In this document: positions 32,303-44,392 of the stretch, piece after piece | Numbering within the stretch: position 1 is the first letter of the stretch | How the letters are laid out: each line of letters opens with the position of its first letter | DNA from: Chlorella sorokiniana | Lineage: Eukaryota; Chlorophyta; Trebouxiophyceae; Chlorellales; Chlorellaceae | Assembly (NCBI GenBank): GCA_025917655.1 | Contig: CP084616.1 | Coordinates: forward strand, 930,001 to 994,000 | DNA: 64,000 nt | Direction: 5' to 3' | Made by a program: the position numbers and the translations under genes | Notes under the pieces: model-generated | What the model saw: only the letters and a program-made list of their open reading frames with translations | What the model was told of the DNA's origin: nothing | The model's database searches: none

Positions 32303-35300
32303 ATGTCGGAGAACGAGCACCCACTGCTGGGCCACCGGGACGAGGACGAGCTGTGGGACAGGGAGCGGGGCTGCCAGGAGGCCGCAACCAACGTTCCCGA
32401 CTTGCTGAGCCGCCACCCCTCGTCAGTGATCCGCCACCTGCAGCGCCAGGGGGTGGCCAAGCTGGGCGAGTTCCGGCTGCCGGTGAGGCCCTCACCCTTG
32501 GACTGCTATTCTCCCTGCCTGCGTGCACACTCAAGGCTGGGTCGGCCTTGTATGATTTCCTCGCGGTTGCACGGCCAATGTGCCGAAACTTGCAGCCCGC
32601 GAGGTGCCGCCACCCAACCCACGGCAGCCTGCTGCAAAGATGCGCTCTCTCCCATCGCCGACCCCTCTCCACCAAGGCTGCCCCCGCCCTCCCAGGACAA
32701 GCTGGTGCTGGGCAAGCTGGGGACGACAGCATCGTCACCATGGGCGCCGACAGCATGTACCTCGACTACGAGGCTGCCTGGAAGCGGGAGCTGGGGGAGC
32801 CAGCGGCGGAGCACGCCGGTGGGCCGCCGCGCCGCTGCAACAAAAGCGTGGTGCATGCTGCCGTGCTTGGGCGGCCGTGCTCGATGGCGGCCACATTTGC
32901 AGTTTCCTTCCGAATGTGTTGCCGGGCCCTGCCGCACTGCAGGCTGGACCAGCACCATCCCTGTGGTTGCGTACGTCGTGACGGTGCGAGACGCCGCGGC
33001 ACCCGACAAGCAGGGGCTGCTGCAGGTGGGGGCTGCCCGCTGGCCTCCTGCTCGCGCTCGTTGCTGCTGCCTCAAGGCAGCAACCTTGTGAACTCGAAAA
33101 CACCACGCAAGCCTGATGTCTCCGCCCTGCGCACCCTGCAGCCGATGCTCAAGCGCTGGCAAGCCGGCGGAGTGTCGTTTTTCGGCGTTTGCGCTCCCGC
33201 CGGTCCAGGTGCAATCTGCCTGTTAGCTGCGGAGCAGGCAGCGCACTGCCCACCTTGAATGCCCAGCTATCCCAGAAGCGTGAGTGTTTCAATTTTTGCC
33301 AACATCAATGCGTGTGCAGGCGGTGATCGACTGGAAGTGGACGCGGTTCTGCCGCCGCCTGCTGCTGTGGGAGCTGGCTGTCTTCATGCTCTGGTGCCTC
33401 TCCTTCTTCGCCTTCACGGTCTTGTTCCAGGCAAGGCCCGCTCCTGCCCCCTCAGGCTTGCTGCTCGACGCACTGTTGCATGTTTTCAGGGCCTTTCACT
33501 CTGCTGTCTGCAACCCCAACCAGGATGAGGACCCTCACTCCAGCTTGCGCGAGATCCTTTCCACCGCACGCGGCCGTGCCACCGTCGCCTGCATCATCCT
33601 CTCTCTGCTTGGCATGCTGCCCTTTGTGGTAATTGAGGTGAGGTTGCAGAATGTTGGGCGCACTGCTATATGCAGGGAGCACCTCACCACCGTAAGGCAT
33701 CAGAAACTGGACAGCAAAGTGCTCGCGGCGCAGGTTTCCACCGTGGTTTCCTACGGCTTCTGGGGCTGGGCCACGAGCTGGAACCTGCTGGACACCGCCA
33801 CGTACATGGTGCAGGCGAGAGACGCAGCTCGGAGCACATGCCCCCTGCGCCCCTGCCCCAGATGCCGTCCTTCCCAGAAAGGTGCATGTTCTTCACCTCC
33901 ATCTGAAATGCCGCTATCTGACGCCACAGATCGCCATCACCTCGATGTATCTCGGCAGGGTGGATGTGAGCTCCGACTACCTCAGGTAAGCTCCCATCCC
34001 CTCGCACGCTGCTGCACCTGTCTTAAGTCGACGTTGTGCATCGGGAGGCAAGCCACTGATCGCTGAGGTGGCGCTGGGCCCCCTGTGCTGCAGCATCCTG
34101 TCGGCGGCGCAGTGCATCTTCCTGCTCTTCAGGCAAGTAGTTCAGGCGGGTGGCTGCAGTGGGAGCGGTGCAGGCCCCACGCTGCCGCCAGCCCTGCTGA
34201 TGCCTCCGCCGCAACCTTGCGCCATTGCCCCTCTTTGACCGCCCTGCATGGGCTCGAGCACCCACAGTCGCAGCCGTCCTGCTACCCGCCCGCCCCTGCA
34301 GGCTGCAGTACTTCACCCGCGTCTTCCGCGCCACCCGCTTCGCCTTCCTGGACTCGGTCAAGGAGGTGCTGGGCGACATCAAGTTCTACCTCCTCTTCCT
34401 GGTGGTGCTCATGGGCGGCTTCGCCACCTCCTTCCACATCCTCTACCGCCGCGACCAGGACAAGCACGAGGCGAGGGGCGGGGGGGCGCGGGCGTGTGCG
34501 GGAACAAGGCGGGCGTGCCTTGCCTCAACAGCAGGCGCCGTGTGCTGCCCCCAGTGTCTGCCAGCTGGGGTTGCGCCGCGCTGAAGTCCTGCTCACGGCG
34601 GCTGCGCGTCCCTTGCCCCCGCAGAACTTCAGCAACATCGGCAAGGCCTTTGTGACCATGGTGGGCTGCGGGAAGAACTGCCTGGCTTCACAATGTTCAC
34701 AAACAAACAGTCCTCACAAGTGCTAATCTTGGCGGCCCTGGCTGCCCGCCCTCGTCCGCACGCAGGTGGTGTGGGTGGCGGGAAACGCCGACCTCAACCC
34801 TCTGTACGAAGACGCTCACAACCCTGGTGGGCTTGCCGCAGCATATGCACCTCGCCCCTCGTTGAGCTGCCTGCCCGCCTGGTACTGCTGCACCTTCTTT
34901 ATTCACGCCAACGCATAGCAGCTGCGGTGGTTTGACTGACTTCACGCTTCCTTGCCGGCCCCCCCCTTCCCCCGCAGTTGCTGCCGCCGTGCTGGGCGTG
35001 CTGTACGTGTTTGTGCTGGGCACCACGCTCATGTCGCTGCTGACTGGTATCATGACCAACTCGCTGGAGCGGGTGGGGCACTCCCGGCGGCAGCACCCCT
35101 TGCACTCGTTTTGCCCACACCTGTGCTTAGCGGGCCTTGCCCGATCGCCAGCCTGTCGGCAACAGAGAGCTGCCCGTGCACGAGAGATGCAGCAGTTCCC
35201 TTCCGTGCCTCCACGCACGCCCATACCCCCTCCCCCTCAAGAAACACAGACGAAGGCCCCCTGCCCCCTCTCAAGAAACAAACACAAAATGCCCCTTGCC

Positions 35301-36111
35301 CCCCTCCCCCGCGGCCAGGTGACCCGCAACGAGGGCCTGCGCATGCTGCTGTCCAAGGCCCAGGCCATCGACGAGCTGGAGAGCACCATACCGGCCTTTG
35401 TGGAGCGCGCGTTCCCGGGGCTGTACCCCCCTACCTGCATGTGCTGCGCGTAGACCCCGACAAGATGGATGCCGTCAGGTGGGCGTGGATGGGTGCGGAT
35501 GCGGCAGTGGTGGCAGCCGTCTGCGTGTGTGAGTGTCTCTCTCTTTTTGGGAGGAGGCGGGGTCGGGGGCGCGTACGCCGGGTAGTGAGTGAAGTGCATA
35601 ATTACTTCTGCCTGGCATGGGGGAGTGGAGATATGATGCGAACGGCAGGGCTGCTCCCCTCCACACTTTGACGCTGCTAACGGGAGCTTGCTCGAGCAGC
35701 GCTTGCACTGATGCAGCACATGCTTGGTGTTTGCACGGCGGATCTTGAGGAGGCGCCCTTTCCTGTGCAGGGTGGAGGAGCTGTGGAGCTCCTCAGGGAG
35801 GGCGAGGGCGACCCGATGCTGGGTGCGCTGCCAGCGGGCGTTGCCTGCCACGCAGCTTGCATCTGCCGTGACTGCAGCTTTTGCATCTAAACGGAGCCGC
35901 TGCTCCTTGCACGCCTGCAGCGGAGGCGCAGGACGAGCGGGAAGCGGGCGGTCAGGGGCAGGAGCCTGCTGGCGCCGCTGCCGGCAAAGCTTCTGCTGCT
36001 GGCGGGGCGGGGGGCGGTGGGCTGGAGGCCAAGGTGGATGCGCTGTCGGCTGAGCTGGCAGAGGTCAAGAAGCTGCTGGTGCAGCTGCGTGACTCGCGCC
36101 CGCCCCCGTGA
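32303..36111 (+). CDS. TRP-like six-TM ion channel, copy B
   Basis: Paralog of copy A, on the same strand 24 kb away. The start at 32303 (MSENEHPLLGHRDEDELWDR) lies 270 bases after the RING gene. Conserved parts are LQRQGVAKLGEF, YVVTVRDAAAPDKQGLLQ, S1 (LLLWELAVFMLWCLSFFAF), S2 (ATVACIILSLLGMLPFVVIE), S3/S4 (IAITSMYLGRVDV, AAQCIFLLFRLQYFTRVF), S5 (FYLLFLVVLMGGFATSFHI), S6 (LGVLYVFVLGTTLMSLLTGI) and the post-S6 helix (EGLRMLLSKAQAIDELE). The tail holds a short coiled coil (LEAKVDALSAELAEVKKLL). Four introns have GC donors (33431, 33814, 34133, 34471). The one at 33431 splits FQ|DED, which is continuous in copy A. One-base frame slips lie at GGGG 32719-32722 and C6 35426-35431. The pore sequence differs strongly from copy A. 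Confidence 0.83.
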
Positions 36112-36594
36112 GGGGCAGGAGCTTGAGATCTGAGTTGTGGGTGTGTTTTGACTCTGCACTTGTCGAGGTTCAGCTCTAGTTGTGAGAAGAAAGCGCGGAG
36201 GGAACTGCGGCAGCTGTGAATCGCCTCATCCGTTGGCGGCAGAGGCGGCGCCAGCCTGTCTGGTGGAAAGTGAGCCATGGCCTGGTGAGGGGCTGAAGTG
36301 TGGTAAAGTGCAGTGCTGCTGGGGTCAGCAGCCCACTTGCTGCGAGCTGTGCCGCCTGGACGGTTTCAGCGCGGCGGCAGCGACACTGAGGGGTTCAGGC
36401 TAGGGTTGGTGCGCACCCTGATGGAGTCTGGCCCTGGGTGAGCCACCTCCACACTTGTGCCGCCTTGGGCGGCAGGCTAGCAGCCGTCCAAGGCGGTCCT
36501 AGGTGAGAGGGACGGGCAGCGGGGGCGGGGCGGGCACTACAGGGCGTGCGAGCTGCTTCAGCCTCCTTCCGGCCTGGCGGCCACATGCTTGTTG
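36112..36594. other. intergenic, nothing recognised
   Basis: About 480 bases between channel B and the next + strand gene. Ordinary GC-rich sequence with no repeat and no conserved coding frame. It probably holds the 3' UTR of channel B and a promoter. Confidence 0.4.
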
Positions 36595-38169
36595 ATGCCC
36601 TCAGCAACCACTGGCCAACCCTGGCGGCCGCCCCGTTTGCGCGGCATCCAGCGCTGCACGTCTAACTCATCCCCTGTCTCCATCCGAAGCAGGGCGCTGG
36701 TCGTCAATGCGGGAGCGGTGGCTTGCGCTCTGGATGCGCGGGGGCTTCCGCAGCTTTATGATGTCAACCTGCTAGAATGTATCAAGACGTGCGGAACCTG
36801 GGACGTACTCTTTGGCTCGCAGCAGGCTGAGCACGCACAGCAGGCGCATCTGAAGCTGCCCATGCCGGAGTCCTGCCTGTGCGCCGCGAGCGTCTTTAGT
36901 GACGAGCACGGTAGCGCGCTGCTGCAGCAGGCAGAAGCAGCGCTGCGGCTGGGGCGCCCCCGCCCGCAGCGCCGGTGGGTGCAGTCCCCGGGCGTACCAG
37001 CCGACGGCTCGGACAGGGGGTGGGGTCAGCAGCGCAGTAGCCAGAGCATGCCGCCGTTGGCCAGCCTGGTGAGGCACCAGCCCGCAGGCCAGAGCGCTCG
37101 CCTTCCCCACCCGTCCGCAAGAAGCGGTGCCCCCAGAACCCCATGTAGGTTCCTGTGGGCAGGCAGAGTAGAGTCGGGGTTTTGTTTTTTGCTTGCCTGC
37201 CGGCCCTGCAGGGCGGCAGCGGTTGGGCAGAGGCCCAGTGAGGCCGCTCACTGCTTTCCTGATGGTGTTGCCACCCTGGCTCCGACCCTGGCTGCAGGCG
37301 CTGAGTGAGTACGCGTATGGGGTGAAATGGGCGGTGCTCAGGGTGCAAGGTCAGCTCAGCGCCTTGCAGCAAACCCTTTGCGGGCCTGAGCTGCCAGTCT
37401 GTGAGGAAGCGTTTGACAAGCTGCAGTCAGAGGCTGTGCGGCTAGGCAGGATGGGCCTGGCCGGAATGGAGATCCAGCAGGTTACACATCTGCTGCTGGA
37501 GCACATCCAGCCAGCTGTGACGGATGCACTGCTGGACATGTTCGGCATTAGTGGCAGTCGTTTGGCAATGCTGCGCGTGGCACGCCTGTTTGAGGAGGCT
37601 GTGGCAGCAGAGGCGCGTCCTAACAGCAGCCGCCTGGCGGCCGCGCTGTATCACCTGGCAGAAGGAATAGGCGGCGCAGCCCTGCAGGATGCGCTGTTGG
37701 AGGCGGTTCCCGCGGGCGGCGGCGGCGGCAGCACCAGCTGGCTGGGCGGCGGTGCCTCTTGGATGGGTACCGGCAGCATGCCTGCTCCCTCGGGCGCCAC
37801 AGCCAGGTGGGCGGGACAGCCCGCAGTCTCGTTTGCTGGCGCAGTGGGCATGCCCAGCAGTGGGGGCCCAGCCGGATACCCCCGACGGCGGCACCAATGC
37901 CTAGGCCGCCACCAGGGTATGGCGGCAACCAAGGTGGCGGCAGGGCCAGGGGCAGAGGGCAGCCGATGCTGCGAGATCGCTGCCCTACTTGGGATGGCGC
38001 CCGCTGCCATTTCGAGGCTGCCTAACCCGGCCGGCAATGTGCGTACAGCGGATTTCATGTGCAGGGCGAGCTGCAGGCCGCCCCGCAGGACCTGCAGCGC
38101 TTCCAGGCCAATACGGCACGCCGCCGCACGCATCTGCCGCAGCCTTGGTCAGTCGTTGGCCCACAGTGA
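36595..38169 (+). CDS. unrecognised protein with helical domain and C-terminal Cys/His motif
   Basis: Not recognised. An N-terminal exon from a candidate ATG at 36595 reads ALVVNAGAVACALDARGLPQ, then YDVNLLECIKTCGTWDVLF. A long second coding exon from about 37262 gives an all-helical domain (WLRPWLQALSEYAYGVKWAV, LQQTLCGPELPVCEEAFDKL, LLLEHIQPAVTDALLDMFGI). A Gly-rich linker with GYGGNQGGGRARGRG follows, an RNA-binding-like composition. Then a Cys/His stretch reads RDRCPTWDGARCHFEA, and, past an in-frame TAA that may lie in a short intron, GRQCAYSGFH, ending LPQPWSVVGPQ. The Cys/His spacing suggests zinc binding but does not fit the classical CCCH finger. The frame changes by one at C5 37879-37883. 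An RNA-binding role is inference only. Confidence 0.5.
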
Positions 38170-38464
38170 GCGGCGGGCTGCGGTGCCGAAATGCCACATT
38201 AGCAAGATTTGCTTTGTTTTGCTGCTTTGCCCGGTGCTTGCTTGCGCGCTTGTCTGACTGCTCTGCACCGTGTGAATAGTGAGTCATGATCACAGATTGC
38301 ACACCGGGCTAGAGCAAGTGAGGGGCAGACCCTTGGCCGCCTGCTAAGCAGCTCCGAACGCTTGCTCACAGCGTGGCACGACACGTCACAGCGCTGGATC
38401 AACTGAGGGCTTTAGGGTGTGCTCGAGGTGTCTGTCGCTGCTTCATCGTCACAGCAAGTCGGCC

Positions 38465-39324
38465 ATGCAGCTCACAGCCGCTGCCAAGTGCTGCACGGCT
38501 GCTGTTTGGCGTCCAAGGACGTCCCCTCACCTCACCTCACGCCCCAGTCTCAACCTCAACAGCCGGAATGGCCGCCGGGCTGAACTGAGGGCCTCTGCAG
38601 CACAAGGGGTGAATCCAAGGCCAGTTGGTCCTGCCTGCCCTGCGTTTGGTCGGCCGCTGGAGGCTGGGCGTCAGAACGGGGCCTGCAGGCAGGCAGCCGC
38701 TCGCCAAGGCACGCAGGTCACGCCGCGCACTGCCCGCAGGGCGAACCCGGGAGGAGCCAGCTCAGGACCTGGACTTGGGCCCTGGCAGGGCCAGCTCCGC
38801 CTTCCAAGACATGAAGAACGCACAGGAGAGCTACGCGGAGAGGCCGCGGCGCGAGGCAGCGCGCGAGCCCGAAGGCGCAGGCGAAAAGGTGGGGGCCCCC
38901 GTCGTCGCTGCGCAGGGCTGCATCAAGCACGAATCTTGTTGGCGGGCGGGTGCCTTCGTGGGGCCAAGCAGGCTTGAAGGAATGCCCGCCTGCGCCCTCA
39001 CCCTCTTGCTTTGCCGCTACATCTGCCACCCTCTGGCAGGACGCTGCTGAGAGCGCTCCGGAGTCGGGGACCCTCCGCCAGGAGGCATACCCGTATGAGC
39101 GGGAGCGCAGCGGCGCCACGTCCAGCGAGGACGATGTGAACGAGTATGGTGAGGGCCTCGGCTGTGATGATTTCCCCGTCAAGCAAGACTGCTCGCGCCA
39201 TGGTGCCAAGACCGGCGCAACGCCAGGCGGCCGGCACATGCTGCGCCCCTCAGGCTGTCTTCCCGCTGATACATAGCTGCTGCTGCCTGCAGCTGCCCCA
39301 GAGTCTGGTGATCTGCGCGGCTGA
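38465..39324 (+). CDS. small hydrophilic protein with plastid transit peptide
   Basis: Not recognised. Exon 1 (38465-38608) encodes MQLTAAAKCCTAAVWRP, then LNLNSRNGRRAELRASAAQ. This is Ser/Arg/Ala-rich, almost free of acidic residues and ends in a RASA-type processing site, typical of algal chloroplast transit peptides. The mature part is short, charged and Glu-rich: EEPAQDLDLGPGRASSAFQD, MKNAQESYAERPRREAAREP, then EAYPYERERSGATSSEDDV in the exon at 39043-39148, ending about ESGDLRG. Joining exon 1 to exon 2 in the good frame needs one more G in the GGGG at 38606-38609. The low-complexity charged composition suggests a disordered stress-type protein. That is inference. Confidence 0.5.
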
Positions 39325-40392
39325 GAGGGCCCCTATGCCCGCAAGGATAACGACGCCAACGTGGGCACCGTAGGTAGTCATACCCAGCCTGTGCATTGCA
39401 CTCATATCAAGATCGCGGCTTCATTTCCTTGAGCACAACGGATGTTCTAAGAACGAGGGATGGACGCAAGTAAACAAAGTTGCCAGTGTCAAAGCCAGGA
39501 CAGATGATACAGCTGACAAGCCCGCCGTTCTTGCCATGCTGCTGCTGTCGCCAGCTCATCTCCTGCGAGTAGGGGCACATCGTTGATGGCTGTTGGGACA
39601 GTGCTGGATTCCGATTTGACAAGGCTTGCCATCTCACACAATCGTGGGGAGAACAGCAGGGGGCGGTTGCTGCGTACATGCCTGCATGCCTGGTCCTGCC
39701 AGCCTCACGGGGAAGCCAGATGCACACGTTGCCGTCTTCATGCTGGGGCCACATGCTGCTCAACAACCTGCACTGCATGCTGAAAAGAGGAGATCGGGTG
39801 AAACGAAGCCGAGGATGAAAGCACAGCCAGGGGGAGAAACCGCCCAGAGGGCTGACTGTCACTGCTTGGAGTGATGTCCTGCTGCAGCATACCAGGGGGC
39901 CGGTAGCGGCGGCCCACTGGATATAAACAGCGGGGGTACTTGATGTGCCGCAAGCATTGACCGCAGCACATTAGGAGTGCAGCAGGTTTACATGCTGCTT
40001 GCGGCGGCGGCTGTTTAGGGGCGCATGCAGGTGCCCAAGCGCTCACCCGCCATTGCAGCCTTACGTTTACCGTTGCTGTACGACCATCTGCCTGCAAAGC
40101 GTAGGTGGAACTGGCGGGAAGGAAGGGAAGGCATGAAATCGAACTGCCGGATGCGTCCTGCCCCTGGAGGACCCGCCCAGCCGGCCGCTGCGCAGCCAGA
40201 GGAAGCTTGCCAGCGTTGGCGCACTAGGGGTAATGCAGAAGCCTGCTTGAATACAATCACACTTGAGCGTCCCCCTTCACAAACAGCAAAAAAAAGGCAC
40301 AGTGTCGAACAAAGCTGTGCTCAGGCTGTGTGGAGAGCTGCAATGGCAGCACGGCGGCTTCCGCTCTCAAGCGCGGCGCGGTCGGCCCACAC
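39325..40392. other. convergent intergenic region, nothing recognised
   Basis: About 1.07 kb between two convergent genes. A minus-strand open frame at 39407-39862 has no recognisable motif or splice support. The composition is less GC-rich than the exons around it. No repeat shared with other parts of the window was noticed. Confidence 0.4.
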
Positions 40393-42514
40393 TCAGCCGC
40401 TGCCGCCCTTGCGGGTCTGGCGCCGGATGTCATCGCTTTCCAGCAGCTTGCGCGCACCCGCAGCCCACTCCTTCTTGGCGTCCGGAACGACTGCAGGGGA
40501 TACGTCGTGCGGCAAGGGGAAACCGCAAGGGGGCACCTGTTCTCAGCAGGCGGCAGCAACCGGGCCCCGTTGCTCGCCCGCCCACGCCTATCGCAACATC
40601 AATGCGGTCCCCCACCTGCCTGCCCTTCCCAGACAGAACCCTAAATCCTAAAACACACGGCAGCCCTTGCCAACACACCAGAGCTGCTGCCCAGGAAGAC
40701 CTCGAACAGGCCGCGGCACAGCCCCGCCGAAGCGATGCTGACGTCAGCCACAATGGTGGACCAGTCAACGGGGCCGGGCCGCACAGCGACGTCCAGGGTG
40801 GCGTCTGCAGGTTTGGGGAAGGAGGCAGGAAACATCAACAGCGGTAGGGCAGGCTGGGACAGGTGATGAGCGGAACGGAGTGCGCCCTGCCGAGCGCGTC
40901 AGCCGCCAAGTAAATGTTGGGCCTCAGCCAGGGAACAGCCGCTGTGGAAGGGGCAGCCAGGCGCCCACAGCCAGCCATCAGCCGGCCAACTGGGACCGCT
41001 GCAGATGCTTTGCATGCAGCTGTCGCTCGCCCAGGCTGCATCCCGGCCCCGCAGCGACCATCGCGGTCCGTCAGCCGCCCTCACCTGTGCGGTACATGAG
41101 CACTACGTTTGTGCCCTTGGCCAGCTTCTTCTCCAGGAAGAAGTTTTTGAACTGGTCCAGCGACGCTGTGTCTGCGCAGCAGCAGGGGGACCCGCGCGCT
41201 GGCTGACAACGACAGCCGCAGCAGAGGTGCCCGCGGCAGAGCCTCATCGGCCGAGCATGCCCTCAGCGCAGCGCAGCAGGCGTAGCGTGCCGGGGGCACC
41301 GCCTGGCCAGGGCTTTCCTCGGTCAACCGCCACCCTGGTGCAACCGCCCATCCCTCGTCGTCAGCGGGCGTCGCCTGGCGCCCACGCGGCTGGCAGGGCA
41401 GCCAGGCAGCGGCCGCCGCTCACCCCGCGCGAGGCGCATGCGCGGCGCCAGCGCCTCCTCCAACGCCTCCACAAACTGGGCGCCCTCCACGTCCCGCGCC
41501 AGCTGCAGCGCCAGCGCCTTGACGCACCCGCCGTCCACCAGCGCCTGGCAGAAGTCGTCGTCGCCCTCGAAGAAGCCGCCCCTGCGGGCGTCGTGGGTGG
41601 GCGTGTGTGTGTGGGGGCGTGTGTGTGGGGGTGTGGATGTGTGTGTGGGGGGCACCAGGCGGCGGAGACGGGCCGCATGCATGGAACGGCACCACCAGCA
41701 GAGGGCAAAGCGCAGAAAGGTGGGCTGCCGCAAGGCCGAGCAGAGATGTCAGTCGTGGCAGTCGTAAAGCTGCGTTCTGCCCCTCAATGCGGCTGAAGCG
41801 TGGGAGCGAGCTGCCGCGCGCCACGCCCCACCTGTTGCGCACGCCCAGCTCCCGCGCCATCTTCTCTGCCTCCACATACAACGCCACCGCGTACACCTTC
41901 ACGCCAATGAAGGCGATCTTCTTGCTCCTGCGGGCAGCGGCGGCGGCAGGGCAAAGTGGGCGGCGCAGCGGATGTCCGCAGGCGAGGCCCGCCGCCGCCG
42001 CCGCGCGACGTGCAAGCGATGGGCGAGCCGCACGCACCTGCACCCAGCTCCCACGCAGCGCATTTCGTCGCCCAGCCACAGCTTCTGCACCAGCGGGAAC
42101 TCGATGCCGCTCGCTGCCTCCTTGTACGTCAGAGACGCACGCGCAGCCAGCCCGCCTGCGCGGCTGTCGCGACACGGCGCGGAGACCCATCGCCGCCGCG
42201 GTGCCGAAGCCAGGGAGGCAGTGCTGCCCACAAAGGAGCGCCGCCCGGCGGCACACGTGCAGCGGCAAGCTGCAGACGCAGAGGGGCGCAGGTTCAAGGG
42301 AGGGTTGCCGGCGGCGGCGCTTGGGCGGGCCAAGACAACGGCTCTGGGCGCGCATGTTGGCAGCCTTCCGGCGACTCTGCATAGCAATCACAGGCATCAT
42401 GGGATGCAGTCACCCATCAAAGCCTCACCTTTGGCGTGGGGCGCAAGCTTGCGCAAGAGGTAGCGCCGCAAGGCCTGCAGCACATTTCATTACCAGTGTG
42501 ACTGTACGGTTCAT
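40393..42514 (-). CDS. chalcone-isomerase-like protein (plastid FAP/CHI-fold)
   Basis: CHI-fold protein of the plastid fatty-acid-binding or CHI-like type. Exon 1 (42429-42514) encodes MNRTVTLVMKCAAGLAALPL. It joins exon 2 (VAGRLPTCAPRAVVLARPS) in frame across a GT-AG intron, giving a long Arg/Ala/Ser-rich transit peptide. The fold follows: ASLTYKEAASGIEFPLVQKL, WLGDEMRCVGAGC, KKIAFIGVKVYAVALYVEA, then FCQALVDGGCVKALALQLAR with DVEGAQFVEALEEALAPRM, LDQFKNFFLEKKLAKGTNVV, LCRGLFEVFLGSSSVVPDAK, and the end DDIRRQTRKGGSG. The length and the FIGVKVYAVALYVEA strand match algal members, which bind fatty acids rather than make flavanones. Catalytic activity is not implied. Confidence 0.88.
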
Positions 42515-43014
42515 GACAATTTCGCATGGGTGAAGGCTAATGCAGTAGGGTAAAGACGACCACCATTCTGAAATGGCGCACCTCAGCTGAACAGCACTCG
42601 ACATAATGCTAGATGAGGTAACAAGGTTCTAGTTGTCATGATAGGCCTGCCTGCTTGGACGATGGCAGCGCCCAGGGGAGGATGAGATGGCGGGCGTCGC
42701 GCAGAGCGGAGTTGCGCACATGTCTGGGGCAGCACCCTGGGCAGCACCCTGTGCCGCCTATTACGGACCGCCTTATTTTCAGTCACTTTCAAGAGCTGCA
42801 TCACACGGGGCCCGCTGCCTTCCTCCAAAGAAGTGGAAGTGGAAGGTCCAGCGAGCCCGACGCGGCAGGAAGGCGGGCACAGCACGACGATGCCACAACT
42901 GTCACGGTGACGTTGCACGCAATCGAGCCGCTCGTTTTTATCGTCACAGCTACAATTTGCATTTCTGGCATTGTTAACGTAGCATCGAAGCAGAAAGGCA
43001 GGGACAGCGAAATA
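42515..43014. promoter_or_regulatory. divergent intergenic region, probable bidirectional promoter
   Basis: 500 bases between the CHI-like gene (-) and the next + gene. AT-richer tracts lie at 42530-42620 and 42900-43010. No coding frame or repeat was seen. Confidence 0.4.
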
Positions 43015-44392
43015 ATGGACTGGCGTCGCCCGGCGGGGCAGGACTTCCATCCTGTAGGTTTTTCAGGGCACAAGAACGGCTATAGGTGTGTGTTTCAATT
43101 GCCCTGCTCCTGTCGGGATGGGTCAACGCGGGGTTGAGGCACCTCGAGGTCCGCCGGTAGCGTGCAATTGGACTGTGCGGCATGCCCTGCGACTGAGAAT
43201 GGCACAGTAAAGTAGATGACGCATTGGGGGCATCCACCGTCTCGCAGCCTTTGCGGCCGCCCAAACCCCGCCCTGCCGCCCTCGCGCGCCTCAGGAAGGG
43301 AGTATGCGAGGGCAACTACGCAGAGGAAATCCTCGCAGAAGACAACCGTGGCCGTCCCGGTTTTATGCTCGACCGTGGTGGCGCCTTCAGCGCTGAGACC
43401 ACGTCCGGCACAGCCTACGCGCTGAGCGCGGGCAAGGTGGGGTCGCAGCTGGCGGCAGAGTCGCGGCGGCAGGACATCTACTTGAAGCACTGCAAGTACG
43501 GTCGTAGCCAGGTGTTGGCAGACGATCGCACACCCTTCTACGCGTCCACCAGCCAGCTGGCATACGGTCAGTGAGGTCAGCTGCTGGTTGCAGGGGGACC
43601 ATCCCAGCATGGCAACCCATCTGCGCTCCGTGCTCACAAGAGTTCGTGCCCCGCCTGTTGCAATGGTGAGAGGCCGCAGGGACCCCAGCAGGCATTAGCA
43701 ATGGGCAAGCCGTACAGAGTAAGCCCAAGGTGCAGGACTGCCTGTGGGGCCACACCAAGTTTGAGAACCGCAAGGTGCGCAGGGTGGCTGCCAGCCGGGC
43801 AAGGTCGGCAGAGACTGCCTTGCTGCGGTCCATGCGACACGCTCTGAAGCCTGCCGCAGCACCTCTTACGCAGGTGCCCGTGAACGTGTGTGCCAATGCG
43901 GCGACCACGCAGCGGAGGCGGCAGCTGGAGGCAGGCGGCGGCCAGCCCCTACTGCACGGTGGAGAAGGCAAGCTTGTAGGGAGGGCGACGTTGACCGGAG
44001 AATGCAAGATCGTGCCTGGTGATGTTCTGGCCAGCGCGCCGCTCAGACGTTGCTCACCGCCCCCACTGCGCGGGTCCTGCCGTGCAGGAAATGATCGATG
44101 CAGCGGCACGAGACCCGGCCTCCCGTGCAGCCGCTAAGCCGCAGCAGGCCAAGCCACGTGACGTTCATGGGGAAGAGTGAGTGTCATTTACTTTGGGCGA
44201 CAGGGCTTTGCTGCTGCTGCTGTTGGCTTCTGGCGGTGCGGTGCACGCAGCTTCATGCATGCTGTCAATTGACATCCCTTGCCGCCACCTGACACTCAAT
44301 TATGCAGCACCTCCGTGGGGCGCAAGCCAGCAGGAGAGTTCTGCCAGCTGTTTGACAAGGACTGGGTCCGCATTGGCTTGCGCAAGCAGTGA
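43015..44392 (+). CDS. unrecognised soluble protein, axoneme-associated-like style
   Basis: Six exons join in frame. Exon 1 (43015-43085) encodes MDWRRPAGQDFHPVGFSGHK plus NGYR. Exon 2 (43295-43566) begins KGVCEGNYAEEILAEDNRGR. It holds SAGKVGSQLAAESRRQDIYL, KHCKYGRSQVLADDRTPFYA and STSQLAYG. Exon 3 ends VQDCLWGHTKFENRK, exon 4 begins VPVNVCANAATTQRRR, exon 5 has EMIDAAARDPASRAAKPQQ, and exon 6 ends CQLFDKDWVRIGLRKQ-stop. The protein is about 240 aa, polar, with no TM segment or signal. The GYR-GV-GN-EE pattern near the start resembles several small cilia/flagella microtubule-associated proteins. That is a memory-based resemblance only. The exon structure is sound; the function is unknown. 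Confidence 0.6.

Noticed and set aside
39407-39862. 151-residue minus-strand frame in the 39.3-40.4 kb gap
   Set aside because: No recognisable motif, unusual composition, no splice or start support, and it lies between convergent 3' ends.
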